Origin: Pseudoxanthomonas sangjuensis
Lineage (GTDB): Bacteria > Pseudomonadota > Gammaproteobacteria > Xanthomonadales > Xanthomonadaceae
Reading direction: 5' to 3'
Assembly: GCF_010211755.1 (NCBI RefSeq)
Contig: NZ_PDWR01000002.1
Location: 146,329 to 210,328, forward strand
DNA length: 64,000 nucleotides
Under the pieces are notes generated by a model. It ran no database searches. It had not been told where the DNA came from and worked only from the letters and a program-made list of their open reading frames with translations. The translations under genes were made by a program, and so were the position numbers. Within the stretch, counting starts at the first letter, position 1. Each line of letters starts with the position of its first letter. Below, piece after piece: positions 10,732 to 18,751 of this stretch.

Positions 10732-11094
10732 TTACTGCTTGGCGGCTTCTTCGACCTTCTCGGCGCCATCCTTCATGGCGTCGGCGGCATCGGCGGCGGC
10801 GTCCTTGGTGGCGTCGACAGCGGCATCGGCGGCGTCGGAGGCGGCAGCGGCGGCGTCGCTCGCAGCGTCGGCGGCGGCGTCGGTCGCGGCGGCAGCGGCG
10901 TCGCTGGTCGCGTCGGCGGCGTCGGCGGCGGCATCGGTCGCGGCGGCAGCGGCGTCGGTGGTCGCGGCAGCGGCGGCGTCGGCGGCGGCAGCGGCGTCTT
11001 CAGCGGCGCCTTCGGCGGCGCCTTCGGCGGTGTTCTTGCAGGCGGCCAGGGCGAAAGTGGCGGCGGCGGCCAGGATCAACAGCTTGGTCTTCAT
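10732..11094 (-). CDS. Ala/Asp-rich small lipoprotein (paralogue A)
   Basis: 120 residues. A lipoprotein signal (MKTKLLILAAAATFALAAC, lipid-accepting Cys at 19) is followed by a nearly pure Ala/Asp/Thr/Ser segment with quasi-repeats such as DAAAAATDAAADAA, and a short charged tail (GAEKVEEAAKQ). GGAGAG lies a few bases before the ATG. The composition predicts one long, highly soluble helix resembling LEA or Lpp-like proteins; no function is known. It has its own terminator, and a second gene of the same type lies directly upstream. The translation is biased but the signal peptide, Shine-Dalgarno site and terminator support a real gene. Confidence 0.8.
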   Translation of the reverse strand: MKTKLLILAAAATFALAACKNTAEGAAEGAAEDAAAAADAAAAATTDAAAAATDAAADAADATSDAAAAATDAAADAASDAAAAASDAADAAVDATKDAAADAADAMKDGAEKVEEAAKQ

Positions 11095-11196
11095 GAGTCT
11101 CTCCAGAGTGGTCGTGAAGCGAATCGGAAAAGCGAAACTTCAGGAGCAGATCGATGCGGCCCGTGGCCTCGTCACCCGTTCCTCTTAACCGAAAAA

Positions 11197-11220
11197 GGCC
11201 GCCGGCAGGAACCGGCGGCC
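11197..11220 (-). terminator. Bidirectional terminator between the two Ala-rich lipoprotein genes
   Basis: GGCCGCCGG and CCGGCGGCC form a 9-bp stem with a 6-base loop, with five A before and five T after on the plus strand. On the minus strand it ends the gene that stops at 11264. Confidence 0.85.
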
Positions 11221-11263
11221 TTTTTATTTAAGCACTAACGCAAGCGCTAGTCAGCCGTAGAGA

Positions 11264-11563
11264 TTACTTCTTCTCTTCTTCGGCGGCCGGAGCGGCAGCG
11301 TCGGTCGCGGCAGCGGCGGCGTCGGCCGCAGCGTCGGCAGCGGTGTCGGCGGCGGCAGCGGCGTCGTCGGCAGCGGCCTGGGCGGCGTCGGCGGTGGTCG
11401 CGGCGGCGTCGGCGGCGGCTTCGGCCGGGGCGGCAGCGTCAGCGGCCGGGGCTTCGGCGGCCGGTGCGGCGGCTTCGGCGGTCGCGGCGGCTTCTTCCTG
11501 CTTCGCGCACGCAGCCAGGGCGAAACCCAGGGCCAGCGCGATCAGAGCCTTGTTCATGGTCAT
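11264..11563 (-). CDS. Ala-rich small lipoprotein (paralogue B)
   Basis: About 99 residues: signal MTMNKALIALALGFALAAC with the lipobox Cys at 19, then an Ala/Glu/Pro/Asp-rich stretch with blocks such as AAADAAATTADAAQAAADD and a charged end AAPAAEEEKK. I start at ATG 11563, 8 bases after GAGGA; ATG 11557 is an alternative. It is clearly related in design to the lipoprotein at 10732-11094 and each gene has its own terminator. Function is unknown; an envelope spacer or stress-protective helix is speculative. Confidence 0.8.
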   Translation of the reverse strand: MTMNKALIALALGFALAACAKQEEAAATAEAAAPAAEAPAADAAAPAEAAADAAATTADAAQAAADDAAAAADTAADAAADAAAAATDAAAPAAEEEKK

Positions 11564-11699
11564 TTTGCAATTCCTCGTCATGGTGAGTGGCAACGCGCAA
11601 TTGCGCGCCGCCGACATGATGACAAGCGCGAAAGGGCTGTCAAGCGGGCGCGTATTCAGTTTTGTAAAAACTGTGTCAACAACCCATGAAAACAAGGGT

Positions 11700-12872
11700 T
11701 CAGAGCAGTTCCAGCGCAATCGCCGTGGCCTCGCCGCCACCGATGCACAGGGTGGCGATGCCCTTCTTCCCGCCGCGCTTGCGCAGGGCGTTCAGCAGGG
11801 TCACCACCAGGCGCGCGCCGGAGGCGCCGATCGGGTGGCCCAGCGCGCAGGCGCCGCCATTGACGTTGAGCTTGGCGTGCGGGATGCCCAGGTCCTTGAT
11901 CGGCGCCATCGCGACCACGGCGAAGGCTTCGTTGACTTCGAACAGGTCGACGTCCTCCACTTTCCAGCCGGCCTTGTCCAGCACCTTCCTGATCGCGCCG
12001 ACCGGCGCGGTGGTGAACCATTCCGGTTCCTGCGAATTGGTCGCATGCGCGACGATGCGCGCCAGCGGCTTGATGCCGCGCCTGGCGGCTTCGTCGGCGC
12101 TCAGCACCACGGTCGCGGCGGCGCCGTCGGAGATGCTCGACGAACTGGCGGCGGTCACCGTGCCGTCCTTGTTGAACGCCGGCTTCAGCGTCGGGATCTT
12201 GGCCACGTCCGACTTGCCCGGCTGTTCGTCGACCGCGAACTCGACTTCGCCCTTGCGCGTGGAAACCTTGACCGGGACGATCTCGCCGTCGAAGGCGCCC
12301 GAGGCGATCGCGGCCTGCGCGCGCTTGACCGATTCGACGGCGAAGGCGTCCTGCTCCTCGCGGGTGAAGCCGTACTTGGCGGCGGTGGCGTCGGCGAAGA
12401 TGCCCATCGACTTGCCGTCGTAGGGGTTGGTCAGGCCGTCCCACGCCATGTGGTCGACCAGCTTGGCGTCGCCGTAGCGCAGGCCGGTGCGCGCGGAAAC
12501 CATGTGCGGCGCATTGGTCATCGATTCCATGCCGCCGGCGACCACGATGCTCGCCGAGCCGGCCTTGATGATGTCGTGCGCCAGCATGATCGCCTTCATG
12601 CCCGAACCGCAGACCTTGTTGATGGTGGTGGCGCCGGCCGACTTCGGGATCCCGGCCGCGATCATCGCCTGGCGCGCCGGCGCCTGGCCGAGGCTGGCCG
12701 GCAGCACGCAGCCCATGATCACTTCGGACACGTCGGCGGCGGGGATGCCGGATTCCGCCAGCGCAGCGCCGATCGCGGCGGCACCGAGGGTCGGGGTGGG
12801 CACGCCGGTGAACTGGCCCAGCATCGATCCGATGGCGGTGCGCTTGGCGGCGGCGATGACGATGTCGGACAT
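11700..12872 (-). CDS. Acetyl-CoA acetyltransferase (thiolase)
   Basis: 390 residues, the usual length for biosynthetic or degradative type II thiolases. Active-site cysteine in NKVCGSGMKA at about 88, histidine in ALGHPIGASG at about 346, and the second cysteine in TLCIGGGEA at about 376. It interconverts two acetyl-CoA and acetoacetyl-CoA. In this setting it would process acetoacetate released by HMG-CoA lyase once activated to the CoA ester. It could equally serve fatty-acid or ketone metabolism. No CoA transferase is visible in the window. Confidence 0.93.
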   Translation of the reverse strand: MSDIVIAAAKRTAIGSMLGQFTGVPTPTLGAAAIGAALAESGIPAADVSEVIMGCVLPASLGQAPARQAMIAAGIPKSAGATTINKVCGSGMKAIMLAHDIIKAGSASIVVAGGMESMTNAPHMVSARTGLRYGDAKLVDHMAWDGLTNPYDGKSMGIFADATAAKYGFTREEQDAFAVESVKRAQAAIASGAFDGEIVPVKVSTRKGEVEFAVDEQPGKSDVAKIPTLKPAFNKDGTVTAASSSSISDGAAATVVLSADEAARRGIKPLARIVAHATNSQEPEWFTTAPVGAIRKVLDKAGWKVEDVDLFEVNEAFAVVAMAPIKDLGIPHAKLNVNGGACALGHPIGASGARLVVTLLNALRKRGGKKGIATLCIGGGEATAIALELL

Positions 12873-13046
12873 GATGTGTTCTCCCGTTGAAGTGGTCCGG
12901 TAATGGCGCGCATTATCGCCCGGCGGCGGGCTTTGCGGTTAATGGACTTTGGTCCGGGTGTTCCGCGGGCCGGTAACGTAGAGTCGGATCGCCCGCGACG
13001 CGGGCGCCGGAATGTGACGGCAGGGAACAGGAAAGGGGGACGACCG

Positions 13047-15947
13047 ATGAGGCGGGACGCAGGAGCGGCAAGCGGTGGATTGCGCTGGACAGTGTTGCTG
13101 GCGCTGGTTTCGGCATTGGCTGCCTGCGGCGGCGCAGGCGGCGGAGGCGCGGTCAAACCGACGCCACCACCCCCATCCCCGACCTACGACCCGGGCTTCA
13201 CCCCGACCGTTGCCACCGACAGCAGCCTGACCCAGGTGAATCCCCCGTCCGTGCCGGAACAGGGCGCGCCGGCGGTATTGCCGCAGTACAGCCGGCACCT
13301 GCAGTTGACCAATGCCGCCGGCGCACTGGGCGCGGGGTTGAAGGGCCAGGGCGTGACCATCGGCCTGGTGGACACGGGCGTGAACCGCGACCACCCGGCG
13401 CTGAGCGGCCGGGTGACGCGAAATTTCGTGCACGTCGATCCGGCGGTGAACAACACCAGCGTCGACGACGTGGTCGGCCACGGCACCGTCGTGGCGCAAA
13501 TGGCCGCCGGGCAGGGCGTCGGCAGTTGGGGCGGCGGCGTCGCGCAGCAGGCGAACATCGTCGCCTCGCGCATCATCAACGACACCCCGCCGGAGGACGA
13601 CGGCTCGGGCGAAGGCAACGAAATCCACGCCGGCGAGGGCTACGGCGACTTCTTCCAGTCCATCAACGACGAACTGGCCGACGCCGGCGCGAAGATCATC
13701 AACAACTCGTGGGGCGGCCTGTACTGGAACGATCCGGCGCTGACCACCGAGCTGACCAATGCGTGGAAGGACTTCGTGGTCGGCCGCGGCGGCATCATCG
13801 TGTTCGCCAACGGCAACGCGGGCGACGTGCCGGAACTGCTGCCGAACCCCTCGGACAACGCCGCGCTGCCCAGCCTGGCCAACGACCCGCAGCTCGAGAA
13901 GGGCTGGCTGACCGTGGCCGCGCTGGATCCGGACACTCCGACCCGGCTCACTTCGTACTCGCAGCAGTGCGGCATCGCGATGAACTACTGCCTGGCCGCG
14001 CCGGGCGACGTGATCTTCATCGATCCGCAGGCCAAGGTCGGCGCGGCCAGCTACGGCCTGTGGCAGGGCGGCGGCACGTCGTTCGCGGCGCCGCAGGTCT
14101 CGGGCGCGGCGGCGGTGGTGTGGTCGGCGTTCCCGTACTTCACCAACGACCAGGTGCGGCAGGCGATCCTCGGCGGCGCCAAGGATCTCGGTGTGCCCGG
14201 CGTCGATCCGGAGTTCGGCTGGGGCCTGCTGGACGTGAGCAAGGCGGCGAACGGGCCGAGCAATTTCGCGTGGGGCGATTTCAGCGTGAACTTCTCCGGC
14301 AACTCGGTGTGGCGCAATCCGATCGTCGGCAGCGGCGGGCTGGTCAAGAACGGCAGCGGCACCCTGACCCTGGCCGAAGCGGGCAGCTACACCGGCGAAA
14401 CCCGCGTGCAGGCCGGCGGGCTGGACGTACGCAAGGGGCTGGCGTCGAACGTGAGCATTTCCAGCGGCGCCAAGGTCTGGGCCAGCGGCGCTTTCGGCGG
14501 CAATGTCAGCAATGGCGGCGCGTTCTTCAACGGCGCCGGTTCGCCGGCCAGCATCGCCGGCAATTTCAGCCAGACATCCACCGGCAACTTCGGCGTCTGG
14601 CTGGGAAGCCGGCTCAACGTTGCCGGTACCGCGACGCTGGCCGGGCAGGCGTCGATCCTGGGCACGAAAAGCGGCTATACCACGTCCGCGAAGGAAACCC
14701 TGCTGACGGCCAATGGCGGCATCAGCGGCACCTTCGCCAGCCTGAAGGCGGCGCCGAACGTGTTCCTCGATGCCGCGCTTTCCTACGACGCCAACAACGT
14801 CTTCCTCGACATCAAGCGCATCGACGTATCGAAGGCGGTGGCCGGCATGGGCCTGTCCGGCATCACCCGGATGTCGTCGGTGCGCGTCGAAGGCGCGATG
14901 CAGGCGCTCGACAGCCAGCTGGCGGGCGGCGCCGGCGGCATCGGCGCGGGGTTCATCGAAGGCGCCGGCGCCTTGCAGCGCATCGCCAGTGCGGCGCAGG
15001 CCGACGCTTCGATTCGCAGCCTCTCCGGCGAACTGCATGCCGCCGCCGATGCCATGGGCTTCGACAACATCGCCGCGAACCGCCGCGCGCTGTCGTCGCG
15101 CTTCGGCGAACTGGCGGCGCGACCGTATTTGCAGGGCGACTGGTCGCGGTCGTTGGACCAGCCAGGGCAGGGCGGCGGCGTCGCCGGACAGTTCCAGCGC
15201 GACGGCTGGCTGATGGGCAGCGACGCGCGCCTGGGCGCGGACGCGGTGGCCGGCTTCGCCTTCGGCGAAACCGAGGCCGACGGATTCCTCGGCGCCGGCC
15301 GCGACCGCAGCCACGACCGGCAGACGCAGGCGCGGTTCTACGCCGGCGCCGCACGCGGCAACGCCTATGCGATGGGCCAGCTCGGCGTCGGCCGCTACGA
15401 GCGGCAACTGCGCCGCGGGCTGCTGCTCGGCGACCGGCGCGAGCGCGTGGCCAGCGATTACGCCGGCGATTTCTTCGCCGCGAACGTCGAAACCGGTTAC
15501 CGCTTCGGCGACGGCACCGGCACGCTGGTGCCGTACGCGGGCGTCGATTACGTGCGGCTGGACCGCGACGGTTTCGTCGAGAACGGCGCCGACGGCTTCG
15601 GCCTGAAGGCCAACGCCAGCCGCGCGGAACGCACGCAGGCGGTCGCGGGCCTGCGCGCGGAACGCGCGTGGGCGTCGGCAAGCGGCCGCGAGCTGACGCT
15701 GCGCGGTTACGCGGAATGGCAGCGTTCGCTGTCCGAGAACGGGTTGCTGGTCGATGCCAGCTTCACCGGCGCCGAATCGTGGTCGCCGCTGTACGGCGCA
15801 GGCTTCTCGCGTTCGGCCGGCCTGTTCGGTTTCGGCCTGGATTCGCGGCTGTCGCGCCAGGCGACGCTGTCGTTCGGCTACGACCGGCGCTTCGGTCCGG
15901 CGTTCGCCGACCGGCAGTGGTCGGCGAAGCTGCGCTACGGGTTCTGA
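13047..15947 (+). CDS. Subtilisin-family (S8) autotransporter protease
   Basis: 966 residues. The N terminus is an export signal ending ALAAC at residue 27, which looks like a lipobox. The S8 domain has Asp109 (GLVDTG), His146 (GHGTVVAQ), an oxyanion Asn in FANGNAG near 255, and Ser345 (GGGTSFAAPQVSG). A beta-helical passenger with autotransporter-type GSGTLTLAEAGSYTGETRV repeats follows (about 430-630). The C terminus is a beta-barrel ending in phenylalanine (KLRYGF). It is thus secreted through its own outer-membrane pore. I chose ATG 13047 because GGGGGA precedes it and the signal starts there. Its plus orientation interrupts the minus-strand liu genes. Confidence 0.92.
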   Translation: MRRDAGAASGGLRWTVLLALVSALAACGGAGGGGAVKPTPPPPSPTYDPGFTPTVATDSSLTQVNPPSVPEQGAPAVLPQYSRHLQLTNAAGALGAGLKGQGVTIGLVDTGVNRDHPALSGRVTRNFVHVDPAVNNTSVDDVVGHGTVVAQMAAGQGVGSWGGGVAQQANIVASRIINDTPPEDDGSGEGNEIHAGEGYGDFFQSINDELADAGAKIINNSWGGLYWNDPALTTELTNAWKDFVVGRGGIIVFANGNAGDVPELLPNPSDNAALPSLANDPQLEKGWLTVAALDPDTPTRLTSYSQQCGIAMNYCLAAPGDVIFIDPQAKVGAASYGLWQGGGTSFAAPQVSGAAAVVWSAFPYFTNDQVRQAILGGAKDLGVPGVDPEFGWGLLDVSKAANGPSNFAWGDFSVNFSGNSVWRNPIVGSGGLVKNGSGTLTLAEAGSYTGETRVQAGGLDVRKGLASNVSISSGAKVWASGAFGGNVSNGGAFFNGAGSPASIAGNFSQTSTGNFGVWLGSRLNVAGTATLAGQASILGTKSGYTTSAKETLLTANGGISGTFASLKAAPNVFLDAALSYDANNVFLDIKRIDVSKAVAGMGLSGITRMSSVRVEGAMQALDSQLAGGAGGIGAGFIEGAGALQRIASAAQADASIRSLSGELHAAADAMGFDNIAANRRALSSRFGELAARPYLQGDWSRSLDQPGQGGGVAGQFQRDGWLMGSDARLGADAVAGFAFGETEADGFLGAGRDRSHDRQTQARFYAGAARGNAYAMGQLGVGRYERQLRRGLLLGDRRERVASDYAGDFFAANVETGYRFGDGTGTLVPYAGVDYVRLDRDGFVENGADGFGLKANASRAERTQAVAGLRAERAWASASGRELTLRGYAEWQRSLSENGLLVDASFTGAESWSPLYGAGFSRSAGLFGFGLDSRLSRQATLSFGYDRRFGPAFADRQWSAKLRYGF

Positions 15948-15988
15948 CGATTCTCGACCCCTCTCCCGCGGGCGGGGAGGGGTCCGCT

Positions 15989-16132
15989 CGTTCCGGCCGC
16001 GCGAAGCACGCGCGGCGCTCGGACGACCTACGCGGCAGTGCCGCGCAAGCAGGTCATCCTCGTTCCGGCCGCGCGAAGCACGCGCGGCGCTCGGACGACC
16101 TGCGCGGCAATGCCGCGCAAGCAGGTCATCCT
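15989..16132. repeat. Tandem pair of 72-bp two-hairpin intergenic elements
   Basis: Two near-identical copies with a 72-bp period (15989-16060 and 16061-16132). Each holds a first hairpin (CCGCGCG / CGCGCGG, loop AAGCA; copy two at 16069-16087). The second is a compound hairpin (copy two at 16097-16127: outer stem GACCTGC / GCAGGTC, inner stem GCGGC / GCCGC, loop AAT). A third, diverged copy lies at 22570-22630 with compensating stem changes. The last arm of copy two includes the stop codon of the isovaleryl-CoA dehydrogenase gene. Confidence 0.85.
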
Positions 16133-17298
16133 CGCCCCTCGAACAACTCGCGGCCGATCAGCATGCGCCGGATCTCGTTGGTGCCCGCGCCGATCGCGTA
16201 CAGCTTGGCGTCGCGCAGCAGGCGGCCGGTGTCGAATTCGTTGATGTAGCCGTTGCCGCCCAGCGCCTGGATCGCCTCCAGCGCGACCTGCACCGCCGCG
16301 TCGGACGAATGCAGCAGGCAGGCCGCCGCGGCCGCGCGCGAAGCGCGGCCGGCGTCGTAGTCGCGCGCCACCTGGTAGGCGAAGGCGCGGCTCGACTGCA
16401 GCGCGGTGTACATGTCGGCGATCTTCGCCTGCATGATTCCGAAGCTGCCGATCGGCGCGTCGAACTGCCTGCGCTCGCGCACGTAGGGCAGGGCGATGTC
16501 CAGCGCCGCCTGCATCAGCCCGAGCGGGCCGCCGCTGAGCACCAGCCGTTCGCTGTTCAGGCCGCTCATCAGCACGCGCACGCCTTGGTCGACGTCGCCC
16601 AGCACGTTCTCCCGCGGGATCTCGCAATCCTCGAACACCAGTTCGCAGGTGTTGCTGCCGCGCATGCCCAGCTTGTCCAGCTTCTGCGCGGTCGAGAAAC
16701 CCTTCATGCCGCGCTCGACCAGGAACGCGGTCATGCAGCGTGAACCGGCGTCCTTGCCCGCGGTGCGCATGTACACCAGCAGCACGTCGGCCTCGGGGCC
16801 GTTGGTGATCCACATCTTGTTGCCGTTGGCCACCCAGACATCGCCGCGCAACTCGGCGCGGCAGCCCATCGAGCCGACCACGTCGGAGCCGGCGCCCGGC
16901 TCGCTCATCGCCAGCGCGCCCTTCCATTCGCCGCTGCACAGCTTCGGCAGGTACTTGCGCCGCTGCGCCTCGTTGCCGTTGAGGTACAGGTTCGACACGC
17001 ACAGGTTCGAATGCGCGCCGTAGCTCAGGCCGACCGAACCCGAGGCGCGCGAAATCTCCTCCATCGCGACCAGGTGCGCCAGGTAGCCCATGCCGCTGCC
17101 GCCGTATTCCGGCGCCACGGTCATGCCAAGCAGGCCCAGTTCGCCCAGCTTCGGCCACAGGTCCTGCGGGAACGCGTTGTCGCGGTCGATCTGCGCCGCG
17201 CGCGGCGCGATCTCGCTGTCGGCGAAGCGGCGCACCGCATCGCGCAGCGCGTCGATCTCCTCTCCCAGCGGAAAGGCTTCTACTGAAACGGGTCGCAT
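16126..17298 (-). CDS. liuA: Isovaleryl-CoA dehydrogenase
   Basis: 390-residue acyl-CoA dehydrogenase. The motif [15 protein letters not shown] closely resembles the isovaleryl-specific segment that contributes the catalytic glutamate. FAD/substrate regions include [14 protein letters not shown] and the C-terminal [22 protein letters not shown]. It oxidises isovaleryl-CoA to 3-methylcrotonyl-CoA, passing electrons to ETF. Start ATG 17298. It lies 83 bases downstream of leucine dehydrogenase, and its stop is inside the hairpin repeat described at 15989-16132. Confidence 0.93.
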   Translation of the reverse strand: MRPVSVEAFPLGEEIDALRDAVRRFADSEIAPRAAQIDRDNAFPQDLWPKLGELGLLGMTVAPEYGGSGMGYLAHLVAMEEISRASGSVGLSYGAHSNLCVSNLYLNGNEAQRRKYLPKLCSGEWKGALAMSEPGAGSDVVGSMGCRAELRGDVWVANGNKMWITNGPEADVLLVYMRTAGKDAGSRCMTAFLVERGMKGFSTAQKLDKLGMRGSNTCELVFEDCEIPRENVLGDVDQGVRVLMSGLNSERLVLSGGPLGLMQAALDIALPYVRERRQFDAPIGSFGIMQAKIADMYTALQSSRAFAYQVARDYDAGRASRAAAAACLLHSSDAAVQVALEAIQALGGNGYINEFDTGRLLRDAKLYAIGAGTNEIRRMLIGRELFEGRG

Positions 17299-17332
17299 CC
17301 GGCTCCTCCCTCCAATTGCGACGGCCCCGCGG

Positions 17333-17356
17333 CGTCATCCCCGCCCGCGCGGGAAC
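17333..17356. repeat. Short palindromic repeat of the GGAATGACG type
   Basis: CGTCATCCCCGCCCGCGCGG followed by GAACG forms a small GC-rich hairpin (CCCGC / GCGGG type) between liuA and leucine dehydrogenase. It resembles, in the opposite orientation, the hairpin at 31643-31665. Both look like the common bacterial intergenic hairpin ending in ATGACG. Confidence 0.5.
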
Positions 17357-17381
17357 GGCGCCGGCGCGGCGCTCGATTGCC

Positions 17382-18482
17382 TCAATGTTCCCCGCGCAAG
17401 TGCCCCATGAACCGCGGCGCGGTGCGCCCCAGCGGCAGCTTCAGCTTGCCGATCGACGCGATCCGCGCCTCGGCGATGCGGTCGGCGGCGTACTGCGGCG
17501 CGATGTTCTCCTTGTCCGCCAGCTCGAAGATCTTGCCGACCGTGTGGTAGATGTTGCGCATCAGCCGCATCGCGCGCTCGCGGTTGTAGCCGTCGATCTC
17601 CAGCGACACGTTCATCGAGCCGCCGGCGTTCACCGCGTAGTCCGGCGCGTACAGGATGCCGCGCTCGTGCGCCTCGGTGCCGACCACGTGCGACATCTGG
17701 TTGTTGGCGGTGCCGCAGATCACCTTGGCCTTCAGCCGCGGCAGGGTCTGCTCGTTGATCGAATACTCGAACGCGCACGGCGCGAACACGTCGGCGGCCA
17801 CGTCGTAGATGTCGTCGGGCTTCACCGCCTCGGCGCCGAATTCCTCGACCGCGTGTTCGACCAGTTCCGGGTTCAGGTCGGTCACGAACAGCTTGGCGCC
17901 GCGCTCCTTCAGCAGCTTCACGAACTCCATGCCGATGTGGCCCAGGCCCTGCACCGCGACCGAGTACTTGCCGACCTCCTCGTTGCCGAACTTGCGGCTG
18001 AGCGAGGCCATCAGCCCCTGCAGCGCGCCGTAGGCGGTGAACGGGCCGGGGTCGCCGCTGCCGCCGTGCACCTGGTGCACGCCGACCACGTATTCGGTCT
18101 CGCGGTAGACGTGCTCCATGTCGTTGATGTCGGTGCCGGCGTCCTCGGCGCCGATGTAGCGCCCGCCCAGCGAATCGACGTAGCGGCCCAGCGCGCGGAA
18201 CATCGCCTCGGTCTTGTCCTTCGCCGGGTCGCCGATCACCACCGCCTTGCCGCCGCCGACGTTGAGCCCGGCCAGCGCGTTCTTGTAGGTCATCGTGCGG
18301 CTCAGGCGCAGCGCGTCGGTCAGCGCCGCGTCGTCGTCGGCGTAGGGGCGCATGCGGATGCCGCCGAGCGCCGGGCCGAGCACGGTGCTGTGGATCGCGA
18401 TGATCGCCTTCAGCCCCGCGTCGGGGTTGTTGCAGAACAGGACCTGTTCGTGTCCGGAAGTCTTCAGGGTCTCGAAGATCAT
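17382..18482 (-). CDS. Leucine dehydrogenase (Glu/Leu/Phe/Val dehydrogenase family)
   Basis: 366 residues. The catalytic-lysine segment is [20 protein letters not shown] in the N-terminal half, and an NAD-binding Rossmann segment [14 protein letters not shown] is in the C-terminal half; these are the hallmarks of leucine and branched-chain amino acid dehydrogenases. It deaminates leucine (and likely valine and isoleucine) to the 2-oxo acid. That feeds both the liu pathway and iso-branched fatty acid primers, which this family of bacteria uses heavily. I chose ATG 18482 (MIFETL) with GGAGC upstream over an in-frame start at 18536. Confidence 0.93.
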   Translation of the reverse strand: MIFETLKTSGHEQVLFCNNPDAGLKAIIAIHSTVLGPALGGIRMRPYADDDAALTDALRLSRTMTYKNALAGLNVGGGKAVVIGDPAKDKTEAMFRALGRYVDSLGGRYIGAEDAGTDINDMEHVYRETEYVVGVHQVHGGSGDPGPFTAYGALQGLMASLSRKFGNEEVGKYSVAVQGLGHIGMEFVKLLKERGAKLFVTDLNPELVEHAVEEFGAEAVKPDDIYDVAADVFAPCAFEYSINEQTLPRLKAKVICGTANNQMSHVVGTEAHERGILYAPDYAVNAGGSMNVSLEIDGYNRERAMRLMRNIYHTVGKIFELADKENIAPQYAADRIAEARIASIGKLKLPLGRTAPRFMGHLRGEH

Positions 18483-18751
18483 CGCTGCGTGCTCCGATTG
18501 CGCTTGCCGCCGGCCCCTGTTCCAACCTGCTGGCACGCCTGAAACGTTGGCAAATGGTTGAACCGAAACGAAAAAGCGACGTTCCCATGGTGCGGTCGGA
18601 AGCGTCGCGCGGGCCTAGTCTACGCAAAACCGCGGACCGGGGTCACGGTTCGCCCGCCGTCGGTCGCGCCGGTCGGGCGTGCCGGGCGGTGCACGCGGGC
18701 GGCGTTAGAATTGCCGGTCTGGATTTCCGAATACATATGCATGGAGGGTGC

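Noticed and set aside
10597..11238. Gly/Val-rich plus-strand frame over the Ala-rich lipoprotein gene
   Set aside because: It is the antisense of GCC/GAC-type repeats. The minus strand has the signal peptide, Shine-Dalgarno site and terminator.
10732..11563. Possible CRISPR-like or minisatellite array
   Set aside because: The repeats are codon-level Ala/Asp patterns without constant spacers, in frame behind lipoprotein signals.
15989..16132. CRISPR array
   Set aside because: Only two tandem units of 72 bp with near-identical whole units and no unique spacers.
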